Of a stretch of 56,433 nt of DNA, positions 33,991 through 44,050 are shown piece by piece. Under the pieces are notes generated by a model. It had not been told where the DNA came from. It was given only the letters and a program-made list of their open reading frames with translations, and searched no databases. The position numbers and the translations under genes were made by a program. Every line of letters begins with the position of its first letter. Position 1 is the first letter of the stretch. The stretch spans positions 1 through 56,433 of the forward strand of contig JANYDA010000055.1 in NCBI GenBank assembly GCA_025360005.1, read 5' to 3'. Source of the stretch: Fibrobacteria bacterium (GTDB taxonomy: Bacteria > Fibrobacterota > Fibrobacteria > UBA11236).

Positions 33991-35532
33991 CTATTCCGCT
34001 CCCACGCCCAGATAGCTTCTGACTTTTTCCTCTTCAAACTTCTCTTCGGCAGCCCGCTCCGGCTGGGCCAGGGAAACCCCGATGCCCGCCAGGAATGCGC
34101 CCGCCATGGAAAAGAGGCCCGGGTTCTTGAGCGGAACGATGGGCGCGGCATGCTTGAAGATGTCTACCCACACGGTGGGGCTCAGGATGATCAGCACCAC
34201 CGCCAGGACAAGACCGGTCAGGATGCTGGCGACGGCGCCGGCCGTGGTGAACCGTTTCCACATGATGGAAAGCAGCAAAGCCGGGAAATTGGCGCTGGCG
34301 GCGATGGCGAACGCCAAGCCCACCATGAAGGCCACGTTCTGGCCTTTGAAAAGGATCCCCAACGCGATGGCGATGATGCCGAGCACCACGGTGGCGATCT
34401 TGGCCGTCTTGACCTGATCGCCTTCGGAGGATTTTCCTTTTTTCAGCACGCCCAGATAAAGATCGTGGGAAAGGGCAGAGGCTCCCGCCAAGGTCAAACC
34501 GGCTACCACGGCCAGGATGGTGGCGAAGGCCACCGCGGCCAGAAAGCCCAGGAAGACGTTTCCGCCCAATGCTTCGGCGAGCAAGGGGGCGGCCATGTTC
34601 CCGCCCTTGTCCATGCCCTTGATGATGTCCTGCCCCACGAATACGGCGGCTCCGAATCCGATGGTGAAGGTGAGGATATAGAAGTAGCCGATGAAACCGG
34701 TGGCGTAGAACACGGATTTGCGCGCTTCCTTCGCATTGGGAACCGTGTAGAAGCGCATCAGGATATGCGGCAGGCCGGCGGTGCCGAACATGAGCGCCAG
34801 CCCCAGCGAAACCGCGTCCAGGGGATTGGAGACCAGGCCGCCCGGGCTCAGGAAGCCGGCGCCGTATTTTGAGGAGGCCTCATGGAAGAGCCAGCCGTAA
34901 TTGAAATGCGCCTTGATCAGCACCATCAGCACCAGTAAGGTGGCTCCGCCCAGGAGCAGACAGGCCTTGATGATTTGCACCCAGGTAGTGGCGAGCATGC
35001 CGCCGAAAAGAACGTAGGCGGTCATCAATAAGCCGACGATGACCACGGCCAGTTCGTATGGCAGTGAAAACATGAGCTTGACCAGACTGCCCGCGCCCAC
35101 CATTTGGGCGATGAGGTAGAACAGCACCGTGGTGATGGCCCCGAATGAGGCCGCCAGCTTGATGGGCCCGGGGTTGAGGCGGTAGGCGGTAACATCCGAG
35201 AAAGTGAACTTGCCCAGGTTGCGCAACGGCTCGGCGATGAGGCAAAGCACGATGGGCCACCCCACCAGGAACCCCACGGAATAGATGAGGCCGTCGTAGC
35301 CTTTGAGTGAGACCAATCCCGCTATGCCCAGGAAGGAGGCCGCGCTCATATAGTCACCCGCCAGCGCCAGGCCGTTCTGGAAGCCCGTGATGCTGCGGCC
35401 CGCGGCGTAGAACTCTTTCGCGGTCTTGGTCTTCTTGGCGGCCCAGTAGGTCACTACCAAGGTAAGGGAAACGAACAGGAAAAAGAAAAGGATGGCGATG
35501 GGATTGCTGTGCCCGATGATGGTGGTTTGCAT
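33991..35532 (-). CDS. actP: Cation/acetate symporter ActP (SSS family), 513 aa
   Basis: A 13-helix sodium:solute symporter of the acetate-permease branch: [29 protein letters not shown] is the family core (positions about 45-73), with [39 protein letters not shown] and the usual charged C-terminus. It imports acetate and other short carboxylates with a cation. It overlaps the DUF485 gene by one base (TAATG), the standard yjcH-actP pairing. At 513 aa it is somewhat shorter than E. coli ActP (549 aa). Confidence 0.93.
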   Translation of the reverse strand: MQTTIIGHSNPIAILFFFLFVSLTLVVTYWAAKKTKTAKEFYAAGRSITGFQNGLALAGDYMSAASFLGIAGLVSLKGYDGLIYSVGFLVGWPIVLCLIAEPLRNLGKFTFSDVTAYRLNPGPIKLAASFGAITTVLFYLIAQMVGAGSLVKLMFSLPYELAVVIVGLLMTAYVLFGGMLATTWVQIIKACLLLGGATLLVLMVLIKAHFNYGWLFHEASSKYGAGFLSPGGLVSNPLDAVSLGLALMFGTAGLPHILMRFYTVPNAKEARKSVFYATGFIGYFYILTFTIGFGAAVFVGQDIIKGMDKGGNMAAPLLAEALGGNVFLGFLAAVAFATILAVVAGLTLAGASALSHDLYLGVLKKGKSSEGDQVKTAKIATVVLGIIAIALGILFKGQNVAFMVGLAFAIAASANFPALLLSIMWKRFTTAGAVASILTGLVLAVVLIILSPTVWVDIFKHAAPIVPLKNPGLFSMAGAFLAGIGVSLAQPERAAEEKFEEEKVRSYLGVGAE

Positions 35533-35846
35533 TATTTGTTCCCCAACTTGGCCTTGAGCGCGGTAACGGAAGGATCGTATTTCCGGTTGGCCCAGAGCAC
35601 GTAGATACCCGTGAAGAGGCAGGTGGCCAGGATGACGCCCAGACCTAAGGGGATCCCCAGGGTGATGTTCTCCGTGACCATCCTGGCCAGAAAGCCTTTA
35701 TGGAATGCTATCAGAAAGATGAAGCCGTAATAAACGGCCATGGTAGCCAGGCTTAAGGCCACGGATACCCGGATTTTCCTGCGGACCAAATCCTTGAATT
35801 CGGGATCCCGGAGTATGTCCGGGAATTTAACATGAGCGGTTGCCAT
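35532..35846 (-). CDS. DUF485 inner-membrane protein (YjcH-like), 104 aa
   Basis: A two-helix membrane protein: [20 protein letters not shown] begins the first segment and [28 protein letters not shown] is the second with the conserved YVxxAN-x-YD tail. These proteins are encoded directly before ActP-type symporters and are thought to support them. The start at 35846 ([17 protein letters not shown]) matches the family; an upstream extension of 39 codons in the same frame looks non-coding. A 16-bp palindrome lies about 135 bases upstream. Confidence 0.9.
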   Translation of the reverse strand: MATAHVKFPDILRDPEFKDLVRRKIRVSVALSLATMAVYYGFIFLIAFHKGFLARMVTENITLGIPLGLGVILATCLFTGIYVLWANRKYDPSVTALKAKLGNK

Positions 35847-36768
35847 GGTTTCGATTTCGTTCACGAATGCCCCCGGAATTTGGATGATGATTGGTTCAGT
35901 TCGGTGGAAAAATACGCTCCGCCAAGCAGCGCCTACTGTAACATCAAGGTTTCCCATCGACAAGATTCTTTACCTGGAACCCGAATTTAAATTCGGATGC
36001 ATAAATGTAACTTTCAATCCTGGGATTCCAGCGCGAGACCGGATTTTGGGAACGTTTTTTGGCCCCTTATCGTCTCCGAATATAGGCTCATCTTTTACGA
36101 CGGCAGAAAGCCACCTTTCGGCAGGTTCATCCCATGCGCAGGAAAAGAAACGGATTAGAAACACCATTTAAAATGGTAAATCTTCCCTGTTCTTCGCGCC
36201 CTCCGGCTCTTACGGCCCGGCGATACCATCACCGGATTCCCGAGGCGTGTCATCGGCCCGCCGCATTGGCATCGGAACGACCCGACCCGTTAAATCTGTA
36301 AATTAGGACGAGCGGGAAGCGGGAGGAACCGCTAGCGGCGGACCCGCTCCATCGCCCGGAGCAAATGCGGTACACCGCAACCATCGGGTCGAAATTCAGA
36401 GCCTTGCCTTTCCACGCGAAAAGTCATTGTACATGACCGTTTGCGCCGTGTTCTGCGGAAAGGGTATGCAGGAACTTTTTCAAAACCCCGTTAAGCGAAC
36501 CTGATATCCGCGAGATAGGGGAGCGGGTTGGAGAGACGGCTGATAGGATGCGCATGGATGGGGGAATTTTCCTGACTCCAATCCAAAAGTGCGCACAAAA
36601 GGTAAGCGCCGAGGATACCCACCTTGCGACAAGTTGAAAAATACCCTCCCAATCTCCATTAATTGATGAATTCAACCCGCTCCAGCGCATAATATAGGCG
36701 GGAAGACCTATTTTAAACTCTTACGCCCGGCCGGAAAATCCGACCCATCTTCCGAGGAATGACGTTCC
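35847..36768. other. Long (922-bp) intergenic region between the actP operon and a hybrid kinase
   Basis: Divergent genes flank this region. Short open frames on the minus strand (35970-36167 and 36424-36690) have no ribosome site and no family character, so I leave them out. The only clear element is the palindrome at 35981-35996. A CATAAT/TAATAT stretch at about 36690-36698 could be the -10 of the kinase promoter, but no matching -35 box is convincing. Confidence 0.5.
35981..35996. promoter_or_regulatory. Perfect 16-bp palindrome upstream of the DUF485-actP operon
   Basis: CCGAATTTAAATTCGG is self-complementary over all 16 bases and lies about 135 bases upstream of the DUF485 start. Its length and symmetry suit a dimeric regulator. 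No known operator is recognised. Confidence 0.4.
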
Positions 36769-38577
36769 GTGAAAAGCGTGCTAACGAAATCCATCCAGTC
36801 CATCGGAAACCAGGGGATCAAGCCGGGCATGGATCCTTTCCTCGAGCCCTACGTTCGCATCTCCAACTTCGCCGCCGCCGGACACGTATTCACCACCTTC
36901 CCCTACTTCTTCGTCTTCATGAAGTTGGGCAATCCCGGCTTGGCGTATTACCTGGTCCTGCCTCTGACGTTTTCCTACCTGCTCACCATCCTCCTCAACC
37001 GCAGCGGCCATTATCATCTCTCCCGCCTGCTGATCATCAGCGCCATCAACCTTTGCATCTACATCGTCGCGGGCGTGATGGGAGAGGCGAGCAAGGTGGA
37101 GAATTTCTACTACTTCACCCTCTTCATGCCGTTCCTTTATTTCCACCTGTTCGAGAGGAGAAACCTGCTTATCTCCCTGGGGCAGCCGCTGATCTACTGG
37201 CCGCTCCTGCAATTCTGGGGTTACGGCCGCCTGGGCCCCACCATATTGAGCCCGGAAACCGTCAGGATCATCGCCTACCTGATCACCCCCACCAACGGCA
37301 TCCTCCTTTTCACCGGCACCTTCTTCATCTACTGGACCAACCAGAAGATTTCCCGGACCTTGGTGGAAGCCAAGGAGGCGGCCGAAAGCGCCAACCGCGC
37401 CAAAAGCCAATTCCTGGCCAACATGAGCCATGAAATCCGCACTCCCATGAACGGTATCATCAGCATGTCCCAATTGCTGGCGCAAACGCCGTTGACGCCG
37501 AAACAGAGCGGTTACCTCCAGATCGTGGAGGATTCCGGCAGGAACCTGCTCACCATCATCAACCAGATCCTGGATTTTTCCGCCGTCGAGCAAGGCAAGC
37601 GCCGTCTCAACCCGGAACCCTTTTCCCCGCGGGACCTGATCAAAGAGGTCTCGGCGCCCTTCTCGCATATGGCCCTGGAAAAAGGGATCTCCTTCCACGT
37701 GGAATTGGATCCCCGGCTGGCGGCGACCCGCATGGGCGACGTGGGATGCTTTCGGCAAATCCTGATCAACCTGGTGGGCAATGCCATCAAGTTCACGGAG
37801 ACGGGCGAAGTGGCCTTGCTCTCTACTCTGGAATCCCTTCCGGAAGGCGGCCTTTGCATACGCAACCTGATAGTGGATACGGGCGTGGGCCTGGATCCGG
37901 TATATTCCAAGGATTTGTTCGAGCCCTTTTCCCAGGCGGATAATTCCAATACACGCAGGTTCGGCGGAACGGGCCTGGGGCTGGCCATCTCCAAGCAATT
38001 GGTCGATTTGGTGGGCGGCACACTGGGTTTTGAAAGCGCGCCCGGCAAAGGCAGTACCTTCTGGTTCACCCTTCCCGTGCAGGATTGCACCGATGACTCG
38101 ATGGCGGTTGCGTCCGATGGAGCCGGGAGGACGGACGGCCAATCGGCCGGCGCCGGCATGGCCGCGATGGCGCGAAGCGGCGAAGGCGGGAAGCGGATCC
38201 TCTCGGCCGAGGACAATCCCATGAACCAAATCGTCCTCAAGAAAATCATGGAGCGGCTGGGGATGCAATTGGATTTGGCCGCCAACGGGCTGGAGGCCGT
38301 GGCATTGTGGGAAATGCACAAGTACGACGTGATCCTGATGGATTGCCAGATGCCGTTCATGGACGGGTTCCAAGCCACCCAGGAAATCCGCAAGCGGGAA
38401 GCGGGAGCCAAGCCCGCCTTCATCGTAGCGGTGACGGCCGACGTACTCCAGAGCACACGGGAAAAATGCGTGGCCGCGGGGATGGACGAATACATGACCA
38501 AGCCGGTGCGGGTGGAAAGCGTAAAGCGGGTGCTTATGAAAGCCCGCGCCGCGCCACCGGAAGCTCCAGTCCCTTAG
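36769..38577 (+). CDS. Hybrid sensor histidine kinase with receiver domain, 602 aa
   Basis: Residues about 35-200 contain five or six membrane segments with no extracytoplasmic sensor domain, like a MASE-type membrane sensor. The kinase core follows: H-box with phospho-acceptor H221 in [17 protein letters not shown]-box [18 protein letters not shown]1 VDTGVGLDP and G2 [21 protein letters not shown] receiver domain (about 475-595) has the phospho-acceptor D525 in [14 protein letters not shown] and the lysine in YMTKPV. Start is GTG at 36769. No response regulator is adjacent, so it is an orphan whose output partner is unknown. Confidence 0.92.
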   Translation: MKSVLTKSIQSIGNQGIKPGMDPFLEPYVRISNFAAAGHVFTTFPYFFVFMKLGNPGLAYYLVLPLTFSYLLTILLNRSGHYHLSRLLIISAINLCIYIVAGVMGEASKVENFYYFTLFMPFLYFHLFERRNLLISLGQPLIYWPLLQFWGYGRLGPTILSPETVRIIAYLITPTNGILLFTGTFFIYWTNQKISRTLVEAKEAAESANRAKSQFLANMSHEIRTPMNGIISMSQLLAQTPLTPKQSGYLQIVEDSGRNLLTIINQILDFSAVEQGKRRLNPEPFSPRDLIKEVSAPFSHMALEKGISFHVELDPRLAATRMGDVGCFRQILINLVGNAIKFTETGEVALLSTLESLPEGGLCIRNLIVDTGVGLDPVYSKDLFEPFSQADNSNTRRFGGTGLGLAISKQLVDLVGGTLGFESAPGKGSTFWFTLPVQDCTDDSMAVASDGAGRTDGQSAGAGMAAMARSGEGGKRILSAEDNPMNQIVLKKIMERLGMQLDLAANGLEAVALWEMHKYDVILMDCQMPFMDGFQATQEIRKREAGAKPAFIVAVTADVLQSTREKCVAAGMDEYMTKPVRVESVKRVLMKARAAPPEAPVP

Positions 38578-38604
38578 GAATGGAGACGGCCGGTAACCCG
38601 GGCG

Positions 38605-38859
38605 TTACAGCGAGATTTCCAGCGATCGCGCTTTGCGCACCAGGCGGGCCTCGCAAAGCTTGACGAACTCCAATTGGGTTTCGGAGGCGCTGGACTTGGC
38701 GCGATGGCGGAAGACGCGCGTCGCGATGATCACCTCTTCCTGGATGGTTTCCCTGGGAAGCACGCGCCCGAAGTAGCGCGATAAGCCATGCAAGTTGGAA
38801 AAGACGAAGACCGTGGATCTGCGTTCACCGCTCTCGCTGCTTTCATTTCCGTCCTGCAT
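38605..38859 (-). CDS. Small hypothetical protein, 84 aa
   Basis: A short charged protein starting MQDGNESSESGERRSTVFVF and ending VRKARSLEISL, with no family I recognise. The start at 38859 is supported by the strong ribosome site AAGGGGTGAT. It lies alone between the hybrid kinase (convergent) and the yqeY gene (divergent). Cytoplasmic by composition. Confidence 0.5.
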   Translation of the reverse strand: MQDGNESSESGERRSTVFVFSNLHGLSRYFGRVLPRETIQEEVIIATRVFRHRAKSSASETQLEFVKLCEARLVRKARSLEISL

Positions 38860-39059
38860 TATCACCCCTTGCAAAATGGCATTCCGTCTGATACAGGTTT
38901 TAGGATACCCTTTTAGGAACTCGGGCTTCAATGTCCTTGCCGGCTGCAAACCGCCTGCAGTAGTTTGCGATGTTGTGGAATATGACGGTCGCGGGCGATT
39001 TCCTAGCTTTACCGCTCCGGGAAACGGGATAATGTCCCGTCCGGTTGCAAAGGAATGCC

Positions 39060-39539
39060 ATGATTCTCGAAACGATCAATGCCGACCTCATCGCCGCCAT
39101 GAAGGACCGCGAGCCGGCCCGCAAGGAGGAAAACCAACTCAAGGTGCTCACCCTGCGCACCCTGCTGGCGGAGGTGAAAAGCTTCCAGGTGAACAATCGC
39201 AAGCAGCCGGAAGACGCCGAGCTGGCAGGCATGCTGGCCAAGGCCATTAAGCAATTCCGGGAAACCCTGGAGAGCGCCAACGGGAAAAACGCGGCCGGCG
39301 TGATCCGCGAGGATACCGCGGCGCTGGAGCGGACCAAGATAGCCATCCTCGAAAAATACCTGCCCGTCCAGATGGACCGATCCCAGATCGAAGCCCTGGT
39401 GGTGAAAGCCATCGCGCAAGCAAACGCCGCCGGTCCCAAAGACATGGGCGCGGTGATGGCCATACTGAGGCCGCAAACCCAAGGCAAAGCGGACGGTAAG
39501 CTTGTCAGTGAAGTGGTCAAGGCCAAGCTTTCCAACTGA
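39060..39539 (+). CDS. GatB/YqeY-domain protein, 159 aa
   Basis: The YqeY family is related to the C-terminal tRNA-binding part of GatB. The start MILETINADLIAAMKDREPA follows AAAGGAA. Recognisable segments are LKVLTLRTLLAEVKSFQ, TKIAILEKYLPVQM and the C-terminal MGAVMAILRPQTQGKADGK helix with its glycine loop. Cytoplasmic; its exact role in bacteria is not settled. It ends 6 bases before the BFD-like gene, so the two are co-transcribed. Confidence 0.92.
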   Translation: MILETINADLIAAMKDREPARKEENQLKVLTLRTLLAEVKSFQVNNRKQPEDAELAGMLAKAIKQFRETLESANGKNAAGVIREDTAALERTKIAILEKYLPVQMDRSQIEALVVKAIAQANAAGPKDMGAVMAILRPQTQGKADGKLVSEVVKAKLSN

Positions 39540-39545
39540 ACCAGG

Positions 39546-39755
39546 ATGCCCGAACTCGTCTGCTATTGTCTCCGGGTTGAGAAGCCCGAAATCGTCAAAG
39601 CCATCGACTCGGGTTGCGCCACCGTGGAGGATCTGAGCGCCCGCTTGCGGGCCTGCACCGGATGCGGCGCATGCAGACCGGATTTGGAAGCCATGCTCCG
39701 TTTCCATCGGGAAGACTCCCGCCCCTCCGAGCCTTCCGCCGCCCCCGGCAATTAG
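39546..39755 (+). CDS. BFD-like [2Fe-2S] binding protein, 69 aa
   Basis: The cysteine pattern C6-x-C8 ... C40-x-x-C43 (VCYCLRV and CTGCGACRPD) is that of bacterioferritin-associated-ferredoxin-like domains, which bind one [2Fe-2S] cluster. Other cysteines (C24, C37) are probably not ligands. As a stand-alone small protein it could pass electrons for iron release or to a nitrite-reductase-type partner; neither partner is here. It lies 6 bases after yqeY and about 115 bases ahead of the TonB operon. Confidence 0.85.
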   Translation: MPELVCYCLRVEKPEIVKAIDSGCATVEDLSARLRACTGCGACRPDLEAMLRFHREDSRPSEPSAAPGN

Positions 39756-39870
39756 CGGAGAAACGGCCCAAACCGGGTTTTTATACCTTTGCCACGGGAC
39801 ATCCCGCCGTGGTTTGGTATTTTAGCCAGCGGAAAACATACCTATTGGAATAAAGGAGCGATCCTTGCCC

Positions 39871-40668
39871 ATGAGAGCCGTCATTCTGTCTTTGCTAGCC
39901 GCGGGTATGCTCGCCGCGCTTACCCCCGCGCAGGAAACCCTTTCCTCCGTGCAGAGGGAATTGGATCGCGTGGATAAGGAAATCGAACGCGAAAAGGATT
40001 TGCACAAGTCGGAGCGCAAACGCGCGACCGATTTCGATGCCGAAAAAGCCGCCAAACTGAAAGCCTTGCAGGACCAACTCAAGCTCACCGGCGGCAAGAT
40101 CGACAGCCTCAAACATCAAATGGACCGGGCCCGCCAGCAGAAAGCGGGCTTCAAGAACCAGGCACTGCAATTCCAGAATCGGCAGAAGGATTTCGTAAAG
40201 GCCTTCGCCAAACAGGCGCGGGATATGTCCGCTTCCCTGAAAAAGGATTTTCCCTACGATAGGGACAAACGCGTTTCCGACCTGGAAGAGTTGGCGAACG
40301 CCGTAGAGACCGGCGTGGTGGGCGTGGAAGACGGGCTCAACCGCTTCTTCACCCTGACCCAGTCCTCCCTGGACTTCGCCTACGACACGGAAGTCTACCG
40401 GGGTAACTTCCATGGTACTGACGGCGCCGATCATGAAGGCAGCTACGTGCGTTTGGGCGCCGCCCTGCTGGCTTTCGCGGGCGAAGACGGAAAGACCGCA
40501 GCCTACCTGGCCAAGGCGGATACCGGCTATGCCTGGCGGGAAACGGACCTGGCCCCGGAAACCAAGCAGGATATCTTCACCGCGGTGAAGGTGGCCCAGG
40601 GCAAGGTGGCGCCGCAGTTGGTGAACATCCCCTTCCAAGCGCCCAAGCCGGTGGAGGTGGCGAAATGA
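39871..40668 (+). CDS. DUF3450-family periplasmic coiled-coil protein, first gene of the TonB operon
   Basis: A signal peptide (about 1-22) precedes a long coiled coil (residues about 25-115, rich in Glu/Lys/Gln heptads) and a globular C-terminal half (SSLDFAYDTEVYRGNFHGTD, VRLGAALLAFAGEDGKTAAYL). This arrangement is that of DUF3450 proteins encoded with TonB2-type systems in Vibrio and Shewanella. The ATG at 39871 is taken as start; a TTG six bases upstream is better spaced from the AAGGAG ribosome site and cannot be excluded. Its stop overlaps the next start (ATGA). Confidence 0.82.
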   Translation: MRAVILSLLAAGMLAALTPAQETLSSVQRELDRVDKEIEREKDLHKSERKRATDFDAEKAAKLKALQDQLKLTGGKIDSLKHQMDRARQQKAGFKNQALQFQNRQKDFVKAFAKQARDMSASLKKDFPYDRDKRVSDLEELANAVETGVVGVEDGLNRFFTLTQSSLDFAYDTEVYRGNFHGTDGADHEGSYVRLGAALLAFAGEDGKTAAYLAKADTGYAWRETDLAPETKQDIFTAVKVAQGKVAPQLVNIPFQAPKPVEVAK

Positions 40669-42248
40669 GTAACTACCGGGGATCGGAAATGGATCTGAAT
40701 ATGGGGTTTGTAAACCCGAAGCCCTTCCTTAGCGGCCGGGCCCGCGGCTTCGTCGTCGGCAGAAAGAGAATACCAAAAGGTTTGTCGCTCCTGCTCGCTT
40801 CGTTACTGATGTGCATGGCCCCTTTGCGGGCGCAGGTTTCCGTGAATGAGAATGCGGATAAGCTGGAGGCCTTGAAGGAAGAATTGGAAAAGGCGCGCCA
40901 GTTGCGCGACAAGGTGATCGCCAAACGGTGGGAAGATAAACGCGGGGACATGGATGCCCGCGAGAAATTCAACCAGGCCTACGACGATCTCAAATCGCAA
41001 TTGGAAACCAGGAACCAGGAATCCGATCGGCTGCACGAGGAAATCCAATCCCTGGGCAAGGACGCCGAAGAAGCGGAAGCCAATGCCGAGAACGCCAAGG
41101 TGCAATTCCTATCGCTGGCATCGCTACTGCGCGATCGCATCTCGGAGCTGTCCAACCAGGTGGAGAAATCCTTTCCCGCCAAGATCCCGGAGCGCATCCA
41201 ACGCTTCAACCTGATCCTTAAATCGGCGGATTCCAAGCGCGAGGCCCCGGCGGAAATCCTTTCCGATCTGGCCGGCTTCTACGCCTCCGAACTGGCGTTG
41301 ACGCGGGAGATTTCCCTGGAGAAGCGCGGCTTTGTGCGCGCGGACAAGACCCCGGGCCAAGGCGCCATGCTGCGCTTGGGCATGGCCGCTTACGCCTACC
41401 GGGACGACAAGACAGGCGCGGTGGGCCTCTTGATCAAGGACGGCGGATCCGGGGCCCTCAACCCCTATGAATGGCGCGAGAACCTGCCCGCGGACGCGAA
41501 TGCGGCGCTGGCCAAGAGCCTGGAAAAGATGGAGAAAGGAGAAGCCGGATCGGGAGCGGTTTCCATCCCCATCGATATCCTGCCGAACCAGACCGCGGGC
41601 AAGGCCTATATCCAGAAAGAGGAAAAGAGCTTCTGGAAAAGCCTGCTGCATACGGTCAAGACGGGCGGCGTGTTCATGTGGCCGCTGCTGATCATCCCCT
41701 TGGTGGTGTTGGCGCTTTTCTTCAGCAAGCTGTTCGCCGTATTGCGGAGCCGCGCCGGCGGCCGGGGGCTTTACGCGCAGGCGGTGGAAAGCCTGGCGAG
41801 CAAGCCAGAGGAAGCCCTCAAACTCGCGGGCATAAGGCCTGCCAGCCCCGTGCTTAAAATCATCGGAGCCGTGGCCGCCAACCGCGGCAAGGACCGGGAG
41901 GGGGCCGAAAAAGACGTGAAGGAAGTGCTGCTGCAGGAGGTCCCGAAACTGGAGCGGCACTTGACCACGCTTTCCGTGCTGGCCGCCGCCGCGCCCCTGC
42001 TGGGCCTGCTGGGAACCGTCTCCGGGCTCATCGCCATGTTCCAGGTGATCACCCAGCATGGCGTGAACGACCCCAAACTCTTGGCGGGCGGCATCGGAGA
42101 GGCGCTCATCGCCACCGAGACCGGTCTGCTCATAGCCATCCCCACCTTGCTGGGACACAATTTTCTGGCCAACCGCGTAGACCGCCTGGTGGCGGATATG
42201 GAATTCTTCGCGTTGAAGTCGCTCAACTCGCTTTGGCCGAAGGGATGA
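40665..42248 (+). CDS. ExbB/TolQ-family proton channel with long periplasmic coiled-coil domain (TtpC-like), 527 aa
   Basis: A signal-type membrane segment (about 40-58) leads to a periplasmic coiled coil (60-180) and a domain resembling the neighbouring DUF3450 protein (LRLGMAAYAYRDDKTGAVGLL). Residues about 325-527 are the MotA/TolQ/ExbB channel with three membrane segments; VLAAAAPLLGLLGTVSGLIAMFQ and the GIGEALIATETGLLIAIP helix are the conserved parts. This is the layout of TtpC, the extra subunit of TonB2 systems. It uses the proton gradient to drive TonB. Overlaps both neighbours by ATGA. Confidence 0.9.
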   Translation: MSNYRGSEMDLNMGFVNPKPFLSGRARGFVVGRKRIPKGLSLLLASLLMCMAPLRAQVSVNENADKLEALKEELEKARQLRDKVIAKRWEDKRGDMDAREKFNQAYDDLKSQLETRNQESDRLHEEIQSLGKDAEEAEANAENAKVQFLSLASLLRDRISELSNQVEKSFPAKIPERIQRFNLILKSADSKREAPAEILSDLAGFYASELALTREISLEKRGFVRADKTPGQGAMLRLGMAAYAYRDDKTGAVGLLIKDGGSGALNPYEWRENLPADANAALAKSLEKMEKGEAGSGAVSIPIDILPNQTAGKAYIQKEEKSFWKSLLHTVKTGGVFMWPLLIIPLVVLALFFSKLFAVLRSRAGGRGLYAQAVESLASKPEEALKLAGIRPASPVLKIIGAVAANRGKDREGAEKDVKEVLLQEVPKLERHLTTLSVLAAAAPLLGLLGTVSGLIAMFQVITQHGVNDPKLLAGGIGEALIATETGLLIAIPTLLGHNFLANRVDRLVADMEFFALKSLNSLWPKG

Positions 42249-42928
42249 CCCCCTCCATGAACGCGCAACTCCAGCAAACCTTGTTCGATCTCTGGCGGAT
42301 CATTTCCCAAGGCGGATGGGTCATGGGCGCGATTTTCCTGGCCGGGCAAGTGGGTTGGTTTTTGATCCTGGAGCGTTGGTGGCATTTCCGCAAGATGGAA
42401 GGCAAGACCCTGGACAGCAAGACGCTGGACAACAAGACCCGCCGGTTTCTGGACGCGAAAGGTCATTCGGATACGGACGCCGTGGCGGCATTGGAAAGCG
42501 GCCTGGGCGCCAAGGGCTTGCTCGGGCAATTGGCCTTCTCCATCCGGGAGGCCAAGGCGCAGGGACAGGAAGCCATGGTGATGAAAGCGCGCGAGACCTT
42601 GCACCGGCATGTGCCGGAACTGTCCCGGCATCTGGGCACGCTCGCCATCCTGGCCGGCGTGGCGCCCTTGTTGGGCCTCACCGGCACGGTCCTCGGCATC
42701 ATGGAAACATTCCGCGTCATCACCTTGTACGGCGCGGGCAACCCTTCCATGATGGCGGGCGGCATCGCCCAGGCCCTGGTGGTGACGGAGGCGGGACTGG
42801 TAGTGGCTTTCCCCATCCTCCTCTGCCATGATCACCTGCAGAAACGCGCCGACGCCATCGAAGACGAATGCGTGGCGGGCGCTACCCGGCTCATCCGCCT
42901 GTATGCGGGGAAAGGAACGCCCGCATGA
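42245..42928 (+). CDS. exbB: ExbB-type proton channel (second copy), 227 aa
   Basis: A canonical short ExbB/TolQ: first membrane segment (about 18-40), cytoplasmic loop, then VAPLLGLTGTVLGIMETFRVI and GIAQALVVTEAGLVVAFPILL as the two channel helices. It forms the pentameric proton channel with ExbD. The ATG at 42245 overlaps the previous stop; an earlier TTG is less likely. Two ExbB-type genes in one operon distinguish this TonB2-like system from the simple exbBD-tonB type. Confidence 0.92.
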   Translation: MTPSMNAQLQQTLFDLWRIISQGGWVMGAIFLAGQVGWFLILERWWHFRKMEGKTLDSKTLDNKTRRFLDAKGHSDTDAVAALESGLGAKGLLGQLAFSIREAKAQGQEAMVMKARETLHRHVPELSRHLGTLAILAGVAPLLGLTGTVLGIMETFRVITLYGAGNPSMMAGGIAQALVVTEAGLVVAFPILLCHDHLQKRADAIEDECVAGATRLIRLYAGKGTPA

Positions 42929-43347
42929 GCGCCATCGGCGGCGACGATTTCGGGTTGAAGCGGAGGCCCCGCCGGGTGGCGGAGATCAACCTCATCAACA
43001 TGATCGACATGCTCTTCTTCCTGTTGGTCTTCTTCGTATTGACCAGCAGCTTTACGCGCGAGACCGGCATCGACATCAACAAGCCCAAGGCCAGCAGCTC
43101 GAAATCCCTGCCGCGCCAGCCCCTGCTGATCGGCGTGAGCAAGGACGGCGCCATCAATGTGAACGAGAGTCCGGTGAGCCTCAAGGCGTTGGGGACCGTG
43201 CTCAAGCATTACATGTCCCAGGATCCGGATCGCGCCGTGGTAATAGTGGCGGATAGGGACGCGTCCATAGCCAAAGCGGTGGACGTGCTGGACGAATGCA
43301 ACCTGGCCAACGTAAAGAAGGTGTCCATCTCCTCGCTCAAAGAGTGA
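42925..43347 (+). CDS. exbD: ExbD/TolR biopolymer transport protein, 140 aa
   Basis: A single membrane helix near the N-terminus (INLINMIDMLFFLLVFFVLTSSF) contains the essential proton-carrying aspartate in NMIDMLFFLLVFF. The periplasmic part (IDINKPKASS, ADRDASIAKAVDVLDECN) is the usual ExbD/TolR fold. It couples the proton channel to TonB. Starts with ATGA overlap to exbB. Confidence 0.94.
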   Translation: MSAIGGDDFGLKRRPRRVAEINLINMIDMLFFLLVFFVLTSSFTRETGIDINKPKASSSKSLPRQPLLIGVSKDGAINVNESPVSLKALGTVLKHYMSQDPDRAVVIVADRDASIAKAVDVLDECNLANVKKVSISSLKE

Positions 43348-43366
43348 GGCATGGGGCGGTAAGCGC

Positions 43367-44050
43367 ATGTCCGTGAAAGCCGCGATCGAAAAATCCGTAT
43401 TGTTCGTAGCCGCCGCGGCCGTGAACCTGGGGCTATATCTGCTGGTGCCTTATATCCAGGTCCTGTTGGCCCGCAATGCCCATCCCCCGCTCTCTCCCAA
43501 ACTAGTGACCACGGAATTGGAATTCACCCCGCCCGCGGCGGAGAAGCTCGTCAAGCGGGAGATCAAGGAGATCAAGACCCAGTCCATCAATCCGCCTCAG
43601 CCGACACCGGCGCGGCCGACCACGCCCGGGGGCGGTCTCAAGATCGATCTGAGCCCCGCGGGCGGGGAAGGCTTAGCGCTGGTCTCCGGCGGGGATCGCA
43701 CCGGCGGGATAGGCTCGGGTACGGGCGGCGGCGTGGGCGCCGGCATCTCGGCGATGACCTACGAGATGGGACAGACGGATGTGGATGCCAGGCCCGTCAA
43801 CGATCCCGGCTTGGCGTACCCCCCCAGGGCCCAACGCGAAGGGGTTTCCGGAGTGGTGGACCTTACCTTTATCGTGAATGAAGCCGGCTTGGTGGAACAA
43901 ATCATGGTGGTCAAAGAGGAGCCCAACGGGTACGGCTTCGCGAACATGGCGATAGAATGCGCGAAAAAACTCCGCTTCAAGCCCGCCACGCTCCAGAAAA
44001 TGGCCGTGAGGCAGCGGTTCAAACGACGTTTCAATTTCGGCGCCGAATGA
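43367..44050 (+). CDS. tonB: TonB-family energy transducer, 227 aa
   Basis: One N-terminal membrane helix (about 10-35), a short proline segment (NPPQPTPARPTTP), a Gly-rich linker (GGIGSGTGGGVGAG) and the TonB C-terminal domain (about 145-227: YPPRAQREGVSGVVDLTFIV, YGFANMAIECAKKLRFKPA). It links inner-membrane proton motive force to TonB-dependent outer-membrane receptors. The periplasmic linker is short and glycine-rich compared with the long Pro/Lys linkers of classical TonB, as in TonB2-type proteins. It is the only junction in the operon with a gap (19 bases after exbD). Confidence 0.92.
   Translation: MSVKAAIEKSVLFVAAAAVNLGLYLLVPYIQVLLARNAHPPLSPKLVTTELEFTPPAAEKLVKREIKEIKTQSINPPQPTPARPTTPGGGLKIDLSPAGGEGLALVSGGDRTGGIGSGTGGGVGAGISAMTYEMGQTDVDARPVNDPGLAYPPRAQREGVSGVVDLTFIVNEAGLVEQIMVVKEEPNGYGFANMAIECAKKLRFKPATLQKMAVRQRFKRRFNFGAE

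Noticed and set aside
33109-34872. 587-codon plus-strand open frame opposite the porin and actP
   Set aside because: Antisense to two well-supported genes; low-complexity His/Gly/Arg composition.
36424-36690. 88-codon minus-strand frame in the long intergenic region
   Set aside because: No ribosome site, no recognisable family and non-coding-like composition.
36781-38373. 530-codon minus-strand open frame opposite the hybrid kinase
   Set aside because: Antisense shadow of HisKA/HATPase/receiver coding DNA.
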